Positions 32,380 to 39,068 of a DNA stretch of 39,931 bases are shown here, one piece after another. The notes under the pieces were generated by a model. That model was not told the DNA's origin. It searched no databases and saw nothing but the letters and a program-made list of their open reading frames with translations. Origin of the DNA: a virus; IMG/VR virus record IMGVR_UViG_3300010413_000134, positions 1 through 39,931 of that record; one strand, given 5' to 3'. A program made the translations under genes and the position numbers. Each line of letters opens with the position of its first letter. Positions within the stretch are counted from its first letter, which is position 1.

Positions 32380-32613
32380 ATGAAACCTATATTTATTAAA
32401 TCATATAAAAAAGAAAAATTTCATATAAAAAGATATTCAAAATTGTATTTTTTAGCGGTATTCGTTGAGAGTACCGCTATAATACTTTGGAGTATTGGAT
32501 TATACGAAATTAATATACTTCATGAATGTAATCCAGCATCAATTTTAGTTCAAATTGGTGGTATTTGTTTTACTATTGGAAGCTATATTTATTGCAAATT
32601 CATAAAACATTGA
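32380..32613 (+). CDS. Two-span membrane protein, holin candidate
   Basis: 77 residues with two hydrophobic helices (KLYFLAVFVESTAIILWSIG and ASILVQIGGICFTIGSYIYC) around a short polar loop, and a basic N-terminus (KSYKKEKFHIKRYSK). This is the shape of small holins or pinholins; the last gene of the rightward block, overlapping head-on by 25 bases with the leftward gene at 32589. Alternatives: a host-membrane accessory. Confidence 0.55.
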   Translation: MKPIFIKSYKKEKFHIKRYSKLYFLAVFVESTAIILWSIGLYEINILHECNPASILVQIGGICFTIGSYIYCKFIKH

Positions 32614-32846
32614 TTATTTTTTTTCTTTTGTTTATTAAATGTAAATCCTTTAGATTTAGGAATTTGTCTATTACCTTCAATACATTTTCCACAAGGAATA
32701 TAAGTTCTTGATCCATTTTTATATTCTTTAAAACCTACATATCCTCTTCCATAACAAATATTACAGTTAGGATTTGCTTTTTTCTTTAATATTTCTAATA
32801 TTTCTTCTCTATTACCAGAAATTTCGTTTCCATTAATTTCTATCAT
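32589..32846 (-). CDS. DnaJ-type zinc-motif protein, 85 aa
   Basis: From ATG 32844-32846 (MIEINGNEISGNREEIL); earlier in-frame ATGs at 32873 and 32876 overlap more of the upstream gene. It carries CNICYGRGYVGF, i.e. CxxCxGxGxxG, plus CGKC about 16 residues later, one DnaJ-like four-cysteine zinc module. The C-terminus is basic (KSKGFTFNKQKKKNN). Likely a small zinc-binding protein; a full DnaJ is not present. Confidence 0.65.
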   Translation of the reverse strand: MIEINGNEISGNREEILEILKKKANPNCNICYGRGYVGFKEYKNGSRTYIPCGKCIEGNRQIPKSKGFTFNKQKKKNNQCFMNLQ

Positions 32847-33015
32847 TTTGATCTTTCTTATCAATATAATCATCAATAATAATATAATTGCAAGACATTC
32901 CCAATATTTTATTGTTTTTAATATTATCTATATTAATAAATTTAATATTTTTACCAATCCTTTTATAATATTTTTTCATCATATAATGAAAATATTTTTT
33001 ATTTGCACTTATCAT
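32833..33015 (-). CDS. Small hypothetical protein, 60 aa
   Basis: 60 residues, basic N-terminus (KKYFHYMMKKYYKRIGKN) and an alpha-beta end with MSCNYIIIDDYID, which looks like a hydrophobic strand ending in Asp-Asp. It overlaps RuvC by 17 bases and the zinc-motif gene by 14 bases. Not recognised; a Walker-B-like strand without a Walker A is not enough for a call. Confidence 0.5.
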   Translation of the reverse strand: MISANKKYFHYMMKKYYKRIGKNIKFINIDNIKNNKILGMSCNYIIIDDYIDKKDQNDRN

Positions 33016-33514
33016 AATTCAAATCTACATAAGTTATTGCTAATTCTAAAGCGCTCCATATATGATCTGCTTTTCCTTTTCCTGCACCTTTTAATTTATA
33101 TAATCTTCCTGGATTTTTCTTAGTTCCAAAGTCACCAAATCTATCTTTTATAGCTTGCTTCATATTCTTCGGTTTTGCCCGTTTATTATTACATAAATTT
33201 AATTGGACTTCTGGTCGTGATATAAAAGATGTTTTTAATCCAAGACACTTTCCTTGTCTAAAAAATTGTCCAGCCCATATTGCTGTATTAATTGTTGATT
33301 GACCTATATTATTTCCATATGAAACAATAGTTTCAATAGCTAATTCTATGTTTCCATAGAGAATATTTTTTTGCATTATTAATAATATTATATCATTATT
33401 ATTAATATGATCTCTATTTAATATATCAAATTTATTACATTCATCTAAAGATAAAAAAACAAATCCACTATCCTCACATCCTGGATCTATTGCTAAAACA
33501 TGCTTATAATTCAT
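32999..33514 (-). CDS. RuvC-like Holliday junction resolvase
   Basis: 171 residues of the RNase-H fold: LAIDPGCEDSGFVFLS (first Asp ligand at residue 10), NIELAIETIVSYG (Glu), and GKADHIWSALELAI (Asp near 151) give the RuvC acidic set. RuvC-type phage enzymes cut Holliday junctions and branched DNA before packaging. It lies 4 bases downstream of the sigma factor gene. Confidence 0.82.
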   Translation of the reverse strand: MNYKHVLAIDPGCEDSGFVFLSLDECNKFDILNRDHINNNDIILLIMQKNILYGNIELAIETIVSYGNNIGQSTINTAIWAGQFFRQGKCLGLKTSFISRPEVQLNLCNNKRAKPKNMKQAIKDRFGDFGTKKNPGRLYKLKGAGKGKADHIWSALELAITYVDLNYDKCK

Positions 33515-33518
33515 TTTA

Positions 33519-34343
33519 TTAAATAAGATTTTTTATTTGTTCTTTAATTATATTTTTTACTTCCAGTATTATTTGTCTTGCTCTTTCTTTTGATATTTTT
33601 CCATTTCTTTTTCCTATTTCTTTTAATGTGTATATTCTATTATATTCATTTAATCCTATTCTATCTTTGAAGATATTCTTATATTTTTCTTTTATATCTT
33701 TATTTTCATCTATTGTTTTTAATATTTTAAATAATAAATCTTTTTTATCATAATCATCTACATAATCAGATTTTATACATGACTCAAATTTTATATCAAT
33801 CATATCAGAATATTCGCTATCATGCATTATATCTGAAAAATAAACTATATCCATATTAAATGCTGACATACAATTTATCGCTTCATCCATTGACACTTCA
33901 CATTCATCTACTATATCATTTATAGTAGGTTTACAATTTCTCTCTTTTTCTAATTTTATTTTTGTTCTAATTATTTTCTTTGCCGTGCTTATTATATTGT
34001 ATGGTATATGAATTAAACGAGGTTGACTGTCTATTGCTCTAGACATAGCTTGCCATATCCACCATGATGCATATGTACTAAATCTTACATCATGATCTTT
34101 TATATTAATCTTATCTACGGCTTTCATTAATCCAATATTTCCTTCTTGAATCAAATCTTCAATTGCAACTCCTCTCCCTATCATTTTTCTTGCTATAAAT
34201 ATTACAAGTCTTAAATTATGTTTTATTAATTCATTTTTTGCATTTTCATCACCATTTTTTATTAATTCAAATAATTTTCTTTCTTCATTTTTTGTTAATA
34301 CTTTGAATTTATTAATTTCTTTTATATAATGATTAGAATACAT
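33519..34343 (-). CDS. RpoD-like sigma-70 family factor
   Basis: 274 residues. Region 1.2 (VLTKNEERKLFELIKNGDENA), region 2 (LRLVIFIARKMIGRGVAIEDLIQEGNIGLMKAV, then FSTYASWWIWQAMSRAI), region 3 (LIHIPYNIISTAKKI) and region 4 with HTH (YTLKEIGKRNGKISKERARQI) are all visible. This is a group 1/3-type factor with -10 and -35 reading domains, so the phage can reprogramme host RNA polymerase. An ECF sigma gene lies directly upstream. Confidence 0.9.
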   Translation of the reverse strand: MYSNHYIKEINKFKVLTKNEERKLFELIKNGDENAKNELIKHNLRLVIFIARKMIGRGVAIEDLIQEGNIGLMKAVDKINIKDHDVRFSTYASWWIWQAMSRAIDSQPRLIHIPYNIISTAKKIIRTKIKLEKERNCKPTINDIVDECEVSMDEAINCMSAFNMDIVYFSDIMHDSEYSDMIDIKFESCIKSDYVDDYDKKDLLFKILKTIDENKDIKEKYKNIFKDRIGLNEYNRIYTLKEIGKRNGKISKERARQIILEVKNIIKEQIKNLI

Positions 34344-34351
34344 TATTATTC

Positions 34352-34867
34352 CTAATTGTTTTTGTATATATTATCTCGCATTTTACTCATTCCTCTTTCT
34401 ATAAGAAAATGTATTCTTCTTCTCGAATATCCAATAAGATCTCTTATTTCTGGAACACTGAATTCTTTGAAAAATCTTAAATAAATAATATTTTTTTGCT
34501 TATTTGTTAATAATTTTAATATATTATTTATATTTATAAAGTATGGTTTATAATCAATATTAAGTTCATATGATAACATATTATTTATTTTTTTTGCTAT
34601 AATATCTTTATGTAGTTTACATTTATATTCATTTATATTTGTTTCTTTTCTGTATTTATCTATTATTATATTTTTAGCCACAACAAATAACCATGTTCTG
34701 ATATTTTCTTTTTTATAGTTATTTTGTATTAATTTTAAAAATGTTTCTTGAGTAATATCTTCCGATTCTTCATAATTATTTATTCTAGAAAATATAAATT
34801 TAAATATTTGAATATAATATATATTATATATATTAGTTAATTCTTCATCATTTAACTGTATATCCAT
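34352..34867 (-). CDS. ECF-type sigma factor
   Basis: 171 residues: region 2 (IYYIQIFKFIFSRINNYEESEDITQETFLKLIQN, RTWLFVVAKNIIIDKYRK) and region 4 (LTNKQKNIIYLRFFKEFSVPEIRDLIGYSRRRIHFLIERGMSKM), with a short linker and no region 3: the two-domain plan of ECF sigma factors. It overlaps the M15 peptidase gene by 16 bases and lies 8 bases ahead of the RpoD-like gene. It could act before or after that factor in a cascade. Confidence 0.88.
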   Translation of the reverse strand: MDIQLNDEELTNIYNIYYIQIFKFIFSRINNYEESEDITQETFLKLIQNNYKKENIRTWLFVVAKNIIIDKYRKETNINEYKCKLHKDIIAKKINNMLSYELNIDYKPYFININNILKLLTNKQKNIIYLRFFKEFSVPEIRDLIGYSRRRIHFLIERGMSKMRDNIYKNN

Positions 34868-35250
34868 AGAACTTCTTCATTTAATGTTCCATTGTATTTA
34901 GGATTATCATCTAAATGAATATATGTTTTTGATATTCCTATTCTTTTGAATCCAGCATAAATAGCTGCTTTTATTATTTTAAATCTTTTATTGCTATTAT
35001 TTTCTTCACATGGAACATCTATAGCATGTCCATTATGATTGTCTGAATAATCTGGATGATTTTGACATCTATAAACAGATCGTGGTATTATTGGAAAATC
35101 ACATAATATCCTAAATAATAATAACTTTTTTAAGAATATAATATCACCTGAAAATGCATTACATCCACATTTGCAACATAATTCTTTAAAAACAAAATAA
35201 GTATTTTTAAATATTGAATTGATTAATTTTTCAGATTTTTCTTTATTCAT
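34852..35250 (-). CDS. M15-family peptidase, endolysin candidate
   Basis: 132 residues. RSVYRCQNHPDYSDNHNGHAIDVPC and AAIYAGFKRIGISKTYIHLDD and the final LWIYS follow the phage M15 D-Ala-D-Ala-type peptidases ('YRC..HN....H..G.A.D' and 'GF.GIG....IHLD'). Zinc ligands should come from H72/H75, D78 and H112. The usual H-x-x-G spacing is one residue short here (HNGHAID). Early cysteines (CCKCGC) are unusual. No signal peptide, so release would need a holin. Cleaves peptidoglycan cross-links. Confidence 0.75.
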   Translation of the reverse strand: MNKEKSEKLINSIFKNTYFVFKELCCKCGCNAFSGDIIFLKKLLLFRILCDFPIIPRSVYRCQNHPDYSDNHNGHAIDVPCEENNSNKRFKIIKAAIYAGFKRIGISKTYIHLDDNPKYNGTLNEEVLWIYS

Positions 35251-35557
35251 TTTTCTTTAATCTACCTTTATATACATTTATATGTGTTATTTTAATTATA
35301 TCTCCAATATCATATACTATATCACCATTATTTAATACTTTTATTGAATGTATTATTCTATTATATTCTATTCCATCTATATTAGTAAATATTATTTCAT
35401 TACCTATTTTATATAAAGAATGTTGAATAGCATATTCTTCTTCAAGTAAATGTTTTTCTTCTTCTATTGTTTCTATATCAATTTTAAATTGTTTCTTTAT
35501 TTCTTGTTCTTTTTTATTTATTTCAAATAAATGTTTTTTAAATTCTTCTTTAGTCAT
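35243..35557 (-). CDS. Hypothetical coiled-coil protein, 104 aa
   Basis: 104 residues: the first half is a highly charged coiled coil (KKHLFEINKKEQEIKKQF, ETIEEEKHLLEEEY), the second half beta-rich (IGNEIIFTNIDGIEYN, NGDIVYDIGDIIKI), like a small barrel of the SH3/KOW kind. It overlaps neighbours by 8 bases at both ends. Family unknown. Confidence 0.65.
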   Translation of the reverse strand: MTKEEFKKHLFEINKKEQEIKKQFKIDIETIEEEKHLLEEEYAIQHSLYKIGNEIIFTNIDGIEYNRIIHSIKVLNNGDIVYDIGDIIKITHINVYKGRLKKNE

Positions 35558-36224
35558 TTAATATATCTCTCATTTTATTTAAATATTCTTTATATTTATT
35601 TCCATTTAATCCGCCATTACTTTGAATAAAACGAGGATGGAAGTTTGAATAATATGATATATTATTTCTTTTTATTGGTTTCATATTAACATATTGTGTT
35701 GCTGTAGTTCTTTCACTATCTATATTCTTATCTAATTTACATAATATTGTTCTTGATGCTGTTTTACCGAGTAATATAACTTTTAAATTATTATTTAACA
35801 ATTTAATAAAATTACCTAAATTTTTTACACAATAATTACATTCTATCTCATTTGGAGTTTTATTAATAAATTTTTCATTTTTTATATCCACCGGTCTACA
35901 TACAACTATATTTGCAATTGCATAATATTTTAATTGTAAATCTTCAATAACTTTTCGTAATATTTTTCCAGATGGTGCAAATGGATAAAACGGTCGTTTA
36001 TTTTTGCTTTCATGAAATCCTGGTGCTTCACCAACAAATAATATATTAATTAATTTTAATGATTCAAAATTTTTATTCTCGGTACAACATTCAAATGGAA
36101 CATAAAATATTTTTAAAAATGTTTCAATATGTAATGAATTCGGTGCAATAGAATTATACCATTGCTTTAAAAAACATCTTTCATTACATAATTCATGATT
36201 ATGTTCTATATTGAAAATAATCAT
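35550..36224 (-). CDS. Uracil-DNA glycosylase-like protein (family 4 type)
   Basis: 224 residues. FVGEAPGFHESKNKRPFYP (motif 1 of family 4/5 UDGs, GEAPG..E), SGKILRKVIEDL, ANIVVCRPVD, KTPNEIECNYC, VILLGKTASRTIL and FHPRFIQ (motif 2 HP) are all in family order. Cys pairs near the N-terminus (CNERC) and later (C in VVCRP, CNYC) could bind an Fe-S cluster as in family 4. It removes uracil from DNA or has a related role. The start overlaps the upstream gene's stop by ATGA. Confidence 0.8.
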   Translation of the reverse strand: MIIFNIEHNHELCNERCFLKQWYNSIAPNSLHIETFLKIFYVPFECCTENKNFESLKLINILFVGEAPGFHESKNKRPFYPFAPSGKILRKVIEDLQLKYYAIANIVVCRPVDIKNEKFINKTPNEIECNYCVKNLGNFIKLLNNNLKVILLGKTASRTILCKLDKNIDSERTTATQYVNMKPIKRNNISYYSNFHPRFIQSNGGLNGNKYKEYLNKMRDILND

Positions 36225-36397
36225 ATTCCAGAATCTATATCTAATTGTATGAATCTTTTTTTATCTAATGTTCCAATATCAAATGATATTTTATTTACGT
36301 ATGTTTCTGTTTCTTTTTCAAATTCTTTTATAATATTTAATATTTTTTTTTGTAATATTGATTTTTTATTTTTTATTTGTTCTATTGTTAATGACAT
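36221..36397 (-). CDS. Small hypothetical protein, 58 aa
   Basis: From ATG 36395-36397 to TGA 36221-36223, MSLTIEQIKNKKSILQ..., a 58-residue helical, basic first half followed by YVNKISFDIGTLDKKRF. The start overlaps the HAD gene's stop by one base (TAATG) and its stop overlaps the UDG start (ATGA), a precise fit on both sides. Short helical proteins of this layout are common in phage replication regions; function unknown. Confidence 0.7.
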   Translation of the reverse strand: MSLTIEQIKNKKSILQKKILNIIKEFEKETETYVNKISFDIGTLDKKRFIQLDIDSGI

Positions 36398-36804
36398 TAT
36401 AATTCTTCTGTTCTATTACATATTATTCCAGTATTCATTATCACTTCTCGTGCCTTATCATCTAATATTAATGAACAATCAATTCCTTTAACATTTGTTA
36501 TTTCTAAATTAATTGGAAATCCATTCAATAATAACCATTTGCGGATATGTTTTATATTTTCTTCGCAATATGCTCTTGCTGTAAATATTTTTATTTTTAT
36601 TCCTTTACTAATCCATTCTAATACTTTATTTTTCATCGTTGGTATAGGTTCTCCTATATCACCAATTCCTCCCCATCTATCATAATATGCAAGTGTAGAG
36701 TCAAGATCAACATAATATACTAATTGTTCTTTTTCATATATCTCTTCTCGCAATGGATTAGCAGGATTAGGATTTCTTGGAATATTAGATCCTTTTAATT
36801 TCAT
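36397..36804 (-). CDS. HAD-superfamily phosphatase-like protein
   Basis: 135 residues. Motif I is VDLDSTLAYYD (DxDST), followed by the phage-type WGGIGDIGEPIPTM; motif II is IKIFTAR; the last motif is LILDDKA (Asp-Asp). The motif III lysine is less clear (ITNVKGID is a candidate). Small HAD proteins of phages may act on nucleotides or polynucleotide 3' phosphates; the substrate is unknown. Together with the P-loop kinase at 1495 it could supply end-repair activities, which is only a suggestion. Confidence 0.75.
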   Translation of the reverse strand: MKLKGSNIPRNPNPANPLREEIYEKEQLVYYVDLDSTLAYYDRWGGIGDIGEPIPTMKNKVLEWISKGIKIKIFTARAYCEENIKHIRKWLLLNGFPINLEITNVKGIDCSLILDDKAREVIMNTGIICNRTEEL

Positions 36805-37325
36805 TAATATTTACGAACCTCCCATATAATAGTATTTCTATTCGGTATAGTCCCAATAAAATTATCAAATACAGTAAATTCAATTATATGATCTTCATAT
36901 TTATCTAATAGTTCAATAAGACAATCATAATCTGATGAGGTCAAATATACATCTAATATTTTTTGTGCATATAATCCAATTGCTCTATCGGCAATTTTCA
37001 TTGCTGGTCGCATCCACATATTACCAATTTTATATTTTAAATCTAATCCGAATTGATTTCTTGTTATTTCTCCATTCAATAATGGTTTTGCATATTGTTG
37101 TGGTTGTTGTGATATAGTTACCTCTGATAAGTTTATTCTTCTATCAATTATTTCTTTTTTTGTAATATTTGGATTACATTTATCCATATTTCCTGCTTGA
37201 TTATACCGCATAGATAATATTTCATTTTCAGGAATTTCCTGTAATGAATTATATATTTTTGCAGTATTTCCGAATAATCCATTTTTAAGACATTCATACA
37301 TTTTTATTTTTGTATTTATTATCAT
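36804..37325 (-). CDS. Conserved phage protein of unknown function, 173 aa
   Basis: 173 residues. Start at ATG 37325 overlaps the upstream stop by ATGA; an alternative is ATG 37301 (MYECLKNGLFGNTAKIYNSL). The N-terminal LKNGLFGNTAKIYNSLQE and the C-terminal IIEFTVFDNFIGTIPNRNTIIWEVRKY resemble a recurrent phage family ('FGNT', 'GTxPxRNxxIWEVR'), for which no activity is known to me. No catalytic motif assigned. Confidence 0.65.
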   Translation of the reverse strand: MIINTKIKMYECLKNGLFGNTAKIYNSLQEIPENEILSMRYNQAGNMDKCNPNITKKEIIDRRINLSEVTISQQPQQYAKPLLNGEITRNQFGLDLKYKIGNMWMRPAMKIADRAIGLYAQKILDVYLTSSDYDCLIELLDKYEDHIIEFTVFDNFIGTIPNRNTIIWEVRKY

Positions 37326-37576
37326 AATTTAATTATATTATATAAATGTTTTATTAAGTAAAATATTCTAAAAATAAATTTATAATGTCTAAATTCAAAA
37401 CAATAATCATTTTTATTAGGTCTTGGAAAATGAGTTTCTAATTCATAAAATGCATTAGATTTATCTGATTTTATATGCGTAACTATTGGAGGAAATCTTA
37501 TACATTCATAGTATATAATTTGGTTTTTACCATTATAATATCGTATGGAATATAAACAATTTTTGCATTTCATCAT
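37322..37576 (-). CDS. Small cysteine-motif protein, 84 aa
   Basis: 84 residues with CKNC near the N-terminus, a third Cys in YYECIRFPP and a fourth in NDYCFEF, a spacing seen in small phage zinc-binding proteins ('CxxC...C.r.PP......PRP...wCgeF'). A hydrophobic basic C-terminus follows (FIFRIFYLIKHLYNII). Overlaps both neighbours by 4 bases (ATGA). Role unknown. Confidence 0.65.
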   Translation of the reverse strand: MMKCKNCLYSIRYYNGKNQIIYYECIRFPPIVTHIKSDKSNAFYELETHFPRPNKNDYCFEFRHYKFIFRIFYLIKHLYNIIKL

Positions 37577-37824
37577 ATATAATTTTTATCTTCAATAATT
37601 ATCGGTACATATTGTTTACATTCTTCAATTATATTACATTCTGCCGCTTTTGCTAATCCATCTACTGTCATTACATTATATTTCTTAAATTGTATTCCAT
37701 TAGCTTCAAAGTATTTAATTGCATCATGACAATTGTTACAACCAAGGATATAAAATATTAACCATTTTTTATTTTTATCAAATTTTCTTAAATCTATTAT
37801 CGGAACTTCTTTTGGCCTATTCAT
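37573..37824 (-). CDS. Glutaredoxin/thioredoxin-like protein
   Basis: 83 residues. After a strand (KWLIFYILG) comes CNNC (residues 29-32), a CxxC redox site at the start of a helix, then IQFKKYNVMTVDGL, and VPIIIEDKNYI with the expected cis-Pro (VP). This is a short thioredoxin-fold protein; phage glutaredoxins usually serve as reductants for ribonucleotide reductase. No reductase gene is in the window. Confidence 0.7.
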   Translation of the reverse strand: MNRPKEVPIIDLRKFDKNKKWLIFYILGCNNCHDAIKYFEANGIQFKKYNVMTVDGLAKAAECNIIEECKQYVPIIIEDKNYI

Positions 37825-37845
37825 AATATTCCAATTAGTTTATCT

Positions 37846-38376
37846 CTATTTATAAAATATTTCATTAATATTGTTAAGAATATTTAATATTTTAATAAGA
37901 TATTTTTTTGCTTTTACTCCAACACCATTATATCTCATTATTGCTTTATTATAATCATTATTATACATTTTTAATTTATTACTTAAAATGCATAATCCAG
38001 TTGCTATATTATATTCTATTTCAAACAATCTATTTTCATCAATTTTAATATTAAAACATTCCATTGTATATATTTGCATTAATCCTCTTTCGCCAAATGT
38101 ACCTACGGCAAATTGATCAAATGATGACTCTGCTTCAATTATTGCTAATGTTATATACCATGGTATATTATAATATTTAGATTGTTCTATTATAGATGTA
38201 GATATTTCTTGTAATTGCTCTTCTGATAAATTATTGTTTATTGAATTAATATAATTTCTTATGTTCAATCCTAAATTAAAAAATTCACAAGAATATGCTC
38301 CAATACAACTTTTATTTAAATTTAAAAATAAAAACAACAAGATTAAATATAATATTATTATTGATTTTTTATTCAT
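37846..38376 (-). CDS. Lytic transglycosylase (SLT) with signal/anchor
   Basis: 176 residues. The N-terminus is a long hydrophobic segment (SIIILYLILLFLFLNLN, residues 4-22), a signal or signal-arrest anchor. The SLT domain shows ITLAIIEAESSFDQFAVGTFGERGLMQI with catalytic Glu about residue 83 (E-S-S-F), the GLMQI motif near 98-102, and a YNIATGLCILSNKL...YNGVG tail. It cuts glycan strands of peptidoglycan from the periplasmic side. Could be an endolysin or an entry/lysis helper. Confidence 0.82.
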   Translation of the reverse strand: MNKKSIIILYLILLFLFLNLNKSCIGAYSCEFFNLGLNIRNYINSINNNLSEEQLQEISTSIIEQSKYYNIPWYITLAIIEAESSFDQFAVGTFGERGLMQIYTMECFNIKIDENRLFEIEYNIATGLCILSNKLKMYNNDYNKAIMRYNGVGVKAKKYLIKILNILNNINEIFYK

Positions 38377-38377
38377 T

Positions 38378-38671
38378 TCATTTTATTTTTCTTATTTCAT
38401 CTTTAATAGATTTACAAATATTATTAATATAAAATTTTAATTTATATATAGGTTCATTATTATTTCTTAAATCTATTTCTTTAATTCCAAAACTTGCACC
38501 ATATTTTTTACCATTGTATTTTGTATATATATCAAATAATAATTCATTGTTTAATATATGAATATATATATCTGAATTCAATCTTATTTGTTTATTTATT
38601 TTTATATCAAGTTCTTCAATAAATCTGTAGACAATTAATAAATTCGCATTATTTAAATTAGTTTTATTCAT
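38378..38671 (-). CDS. Hypothetical protein, 97 aa
   Basis: 97 residues, alpha-beta: LLIVYRFIEELDIKINKQIR, SDIYIHILNNELLFDIYTKY and a C-terminal helix (INNICKSIKDEIRKIK). Located between the holin candidate and the transglycosylase (overlap of 8 bases with the holin, 1-base gap to the transglycosylase), so a lysis-related regulator is conceivable; nothing in the sequence proves it. Confidence 0.6.
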   Translation of the reverse strand: MNKTNLNNANLLIVYRFIEELDIKINKQIRLNSDIYIHILNNELLFDIYTKYNGKKYGASFGIKEIDLRNNNEPIYKLKFYINNICKSIKDEIRKIK

Positions 38672-39059
38672 ATCTTTTATATTTTTGTTCTGATACTATT
38701 CTTTCTATCATATCATTAATATAGAAATCATAATTATGTATTATACTTTCTGTCTCTTTTTTTAACTTATCAGAAGATAAATAATTTATTCTCTGTTTGC
38801 ATAATTTTTTAATGTAACATATATTTGTTTCTGTTAATTTATTATTTTCATTTTTTTCTTTAGTCTTGCTAACAATCTCTTGATTGATAGCAATAACAGT
38901 ATTTTTTATTATATCATTTAATGTTTTTAATGAATTAAATTTCTTTTCATTTTTTATTTTTAATCTTAAATCATTTATATATACAACTATTATAGTTGCA
39001 ATTAATAAAAATAATGATTGCTGTATTATTTCATATATTTTTTCTATTATTTCTAACAT
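38664..39059 (-). CDS. Holin candidate (LLH-like)
   Basis: 131 residues with one N-terminal membrane segment (SLFLLIATIIVVYINDL, residues 15-31) and a long charged helical tail (VIAINQEIVSKTKEKNENNK, YINDMIERIVSEQ). This is the plan of LLH-type phage holins ('AV.A.EQ....', C-terminal IE.AV). It stands two genes before the transglycosylase. The tail motif is only a weak match, so another membrane-anchored coiled coil is possible. Confidence 0.5.
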   Translation of the reverse strand: MLEIIEKIYEIIQQSLFLLIATIIVVYINDLRLKIKNEKKFNSLKTLNDIIKNTVIAINQEIVSKTKEKNENNKLTETNICYIKKLCKQRINYLSSDKLKKETESIIHNYDFYINDMIERIVSEQKYKRYE

Positions 39060-39068
39060 TTATGATTC

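Noticed and set aside
32580-32640. Bidirectional intrinsic terminator between the converging operons.
   Set aside because: A T-rich run is present but I see no stable hairpin beside it.
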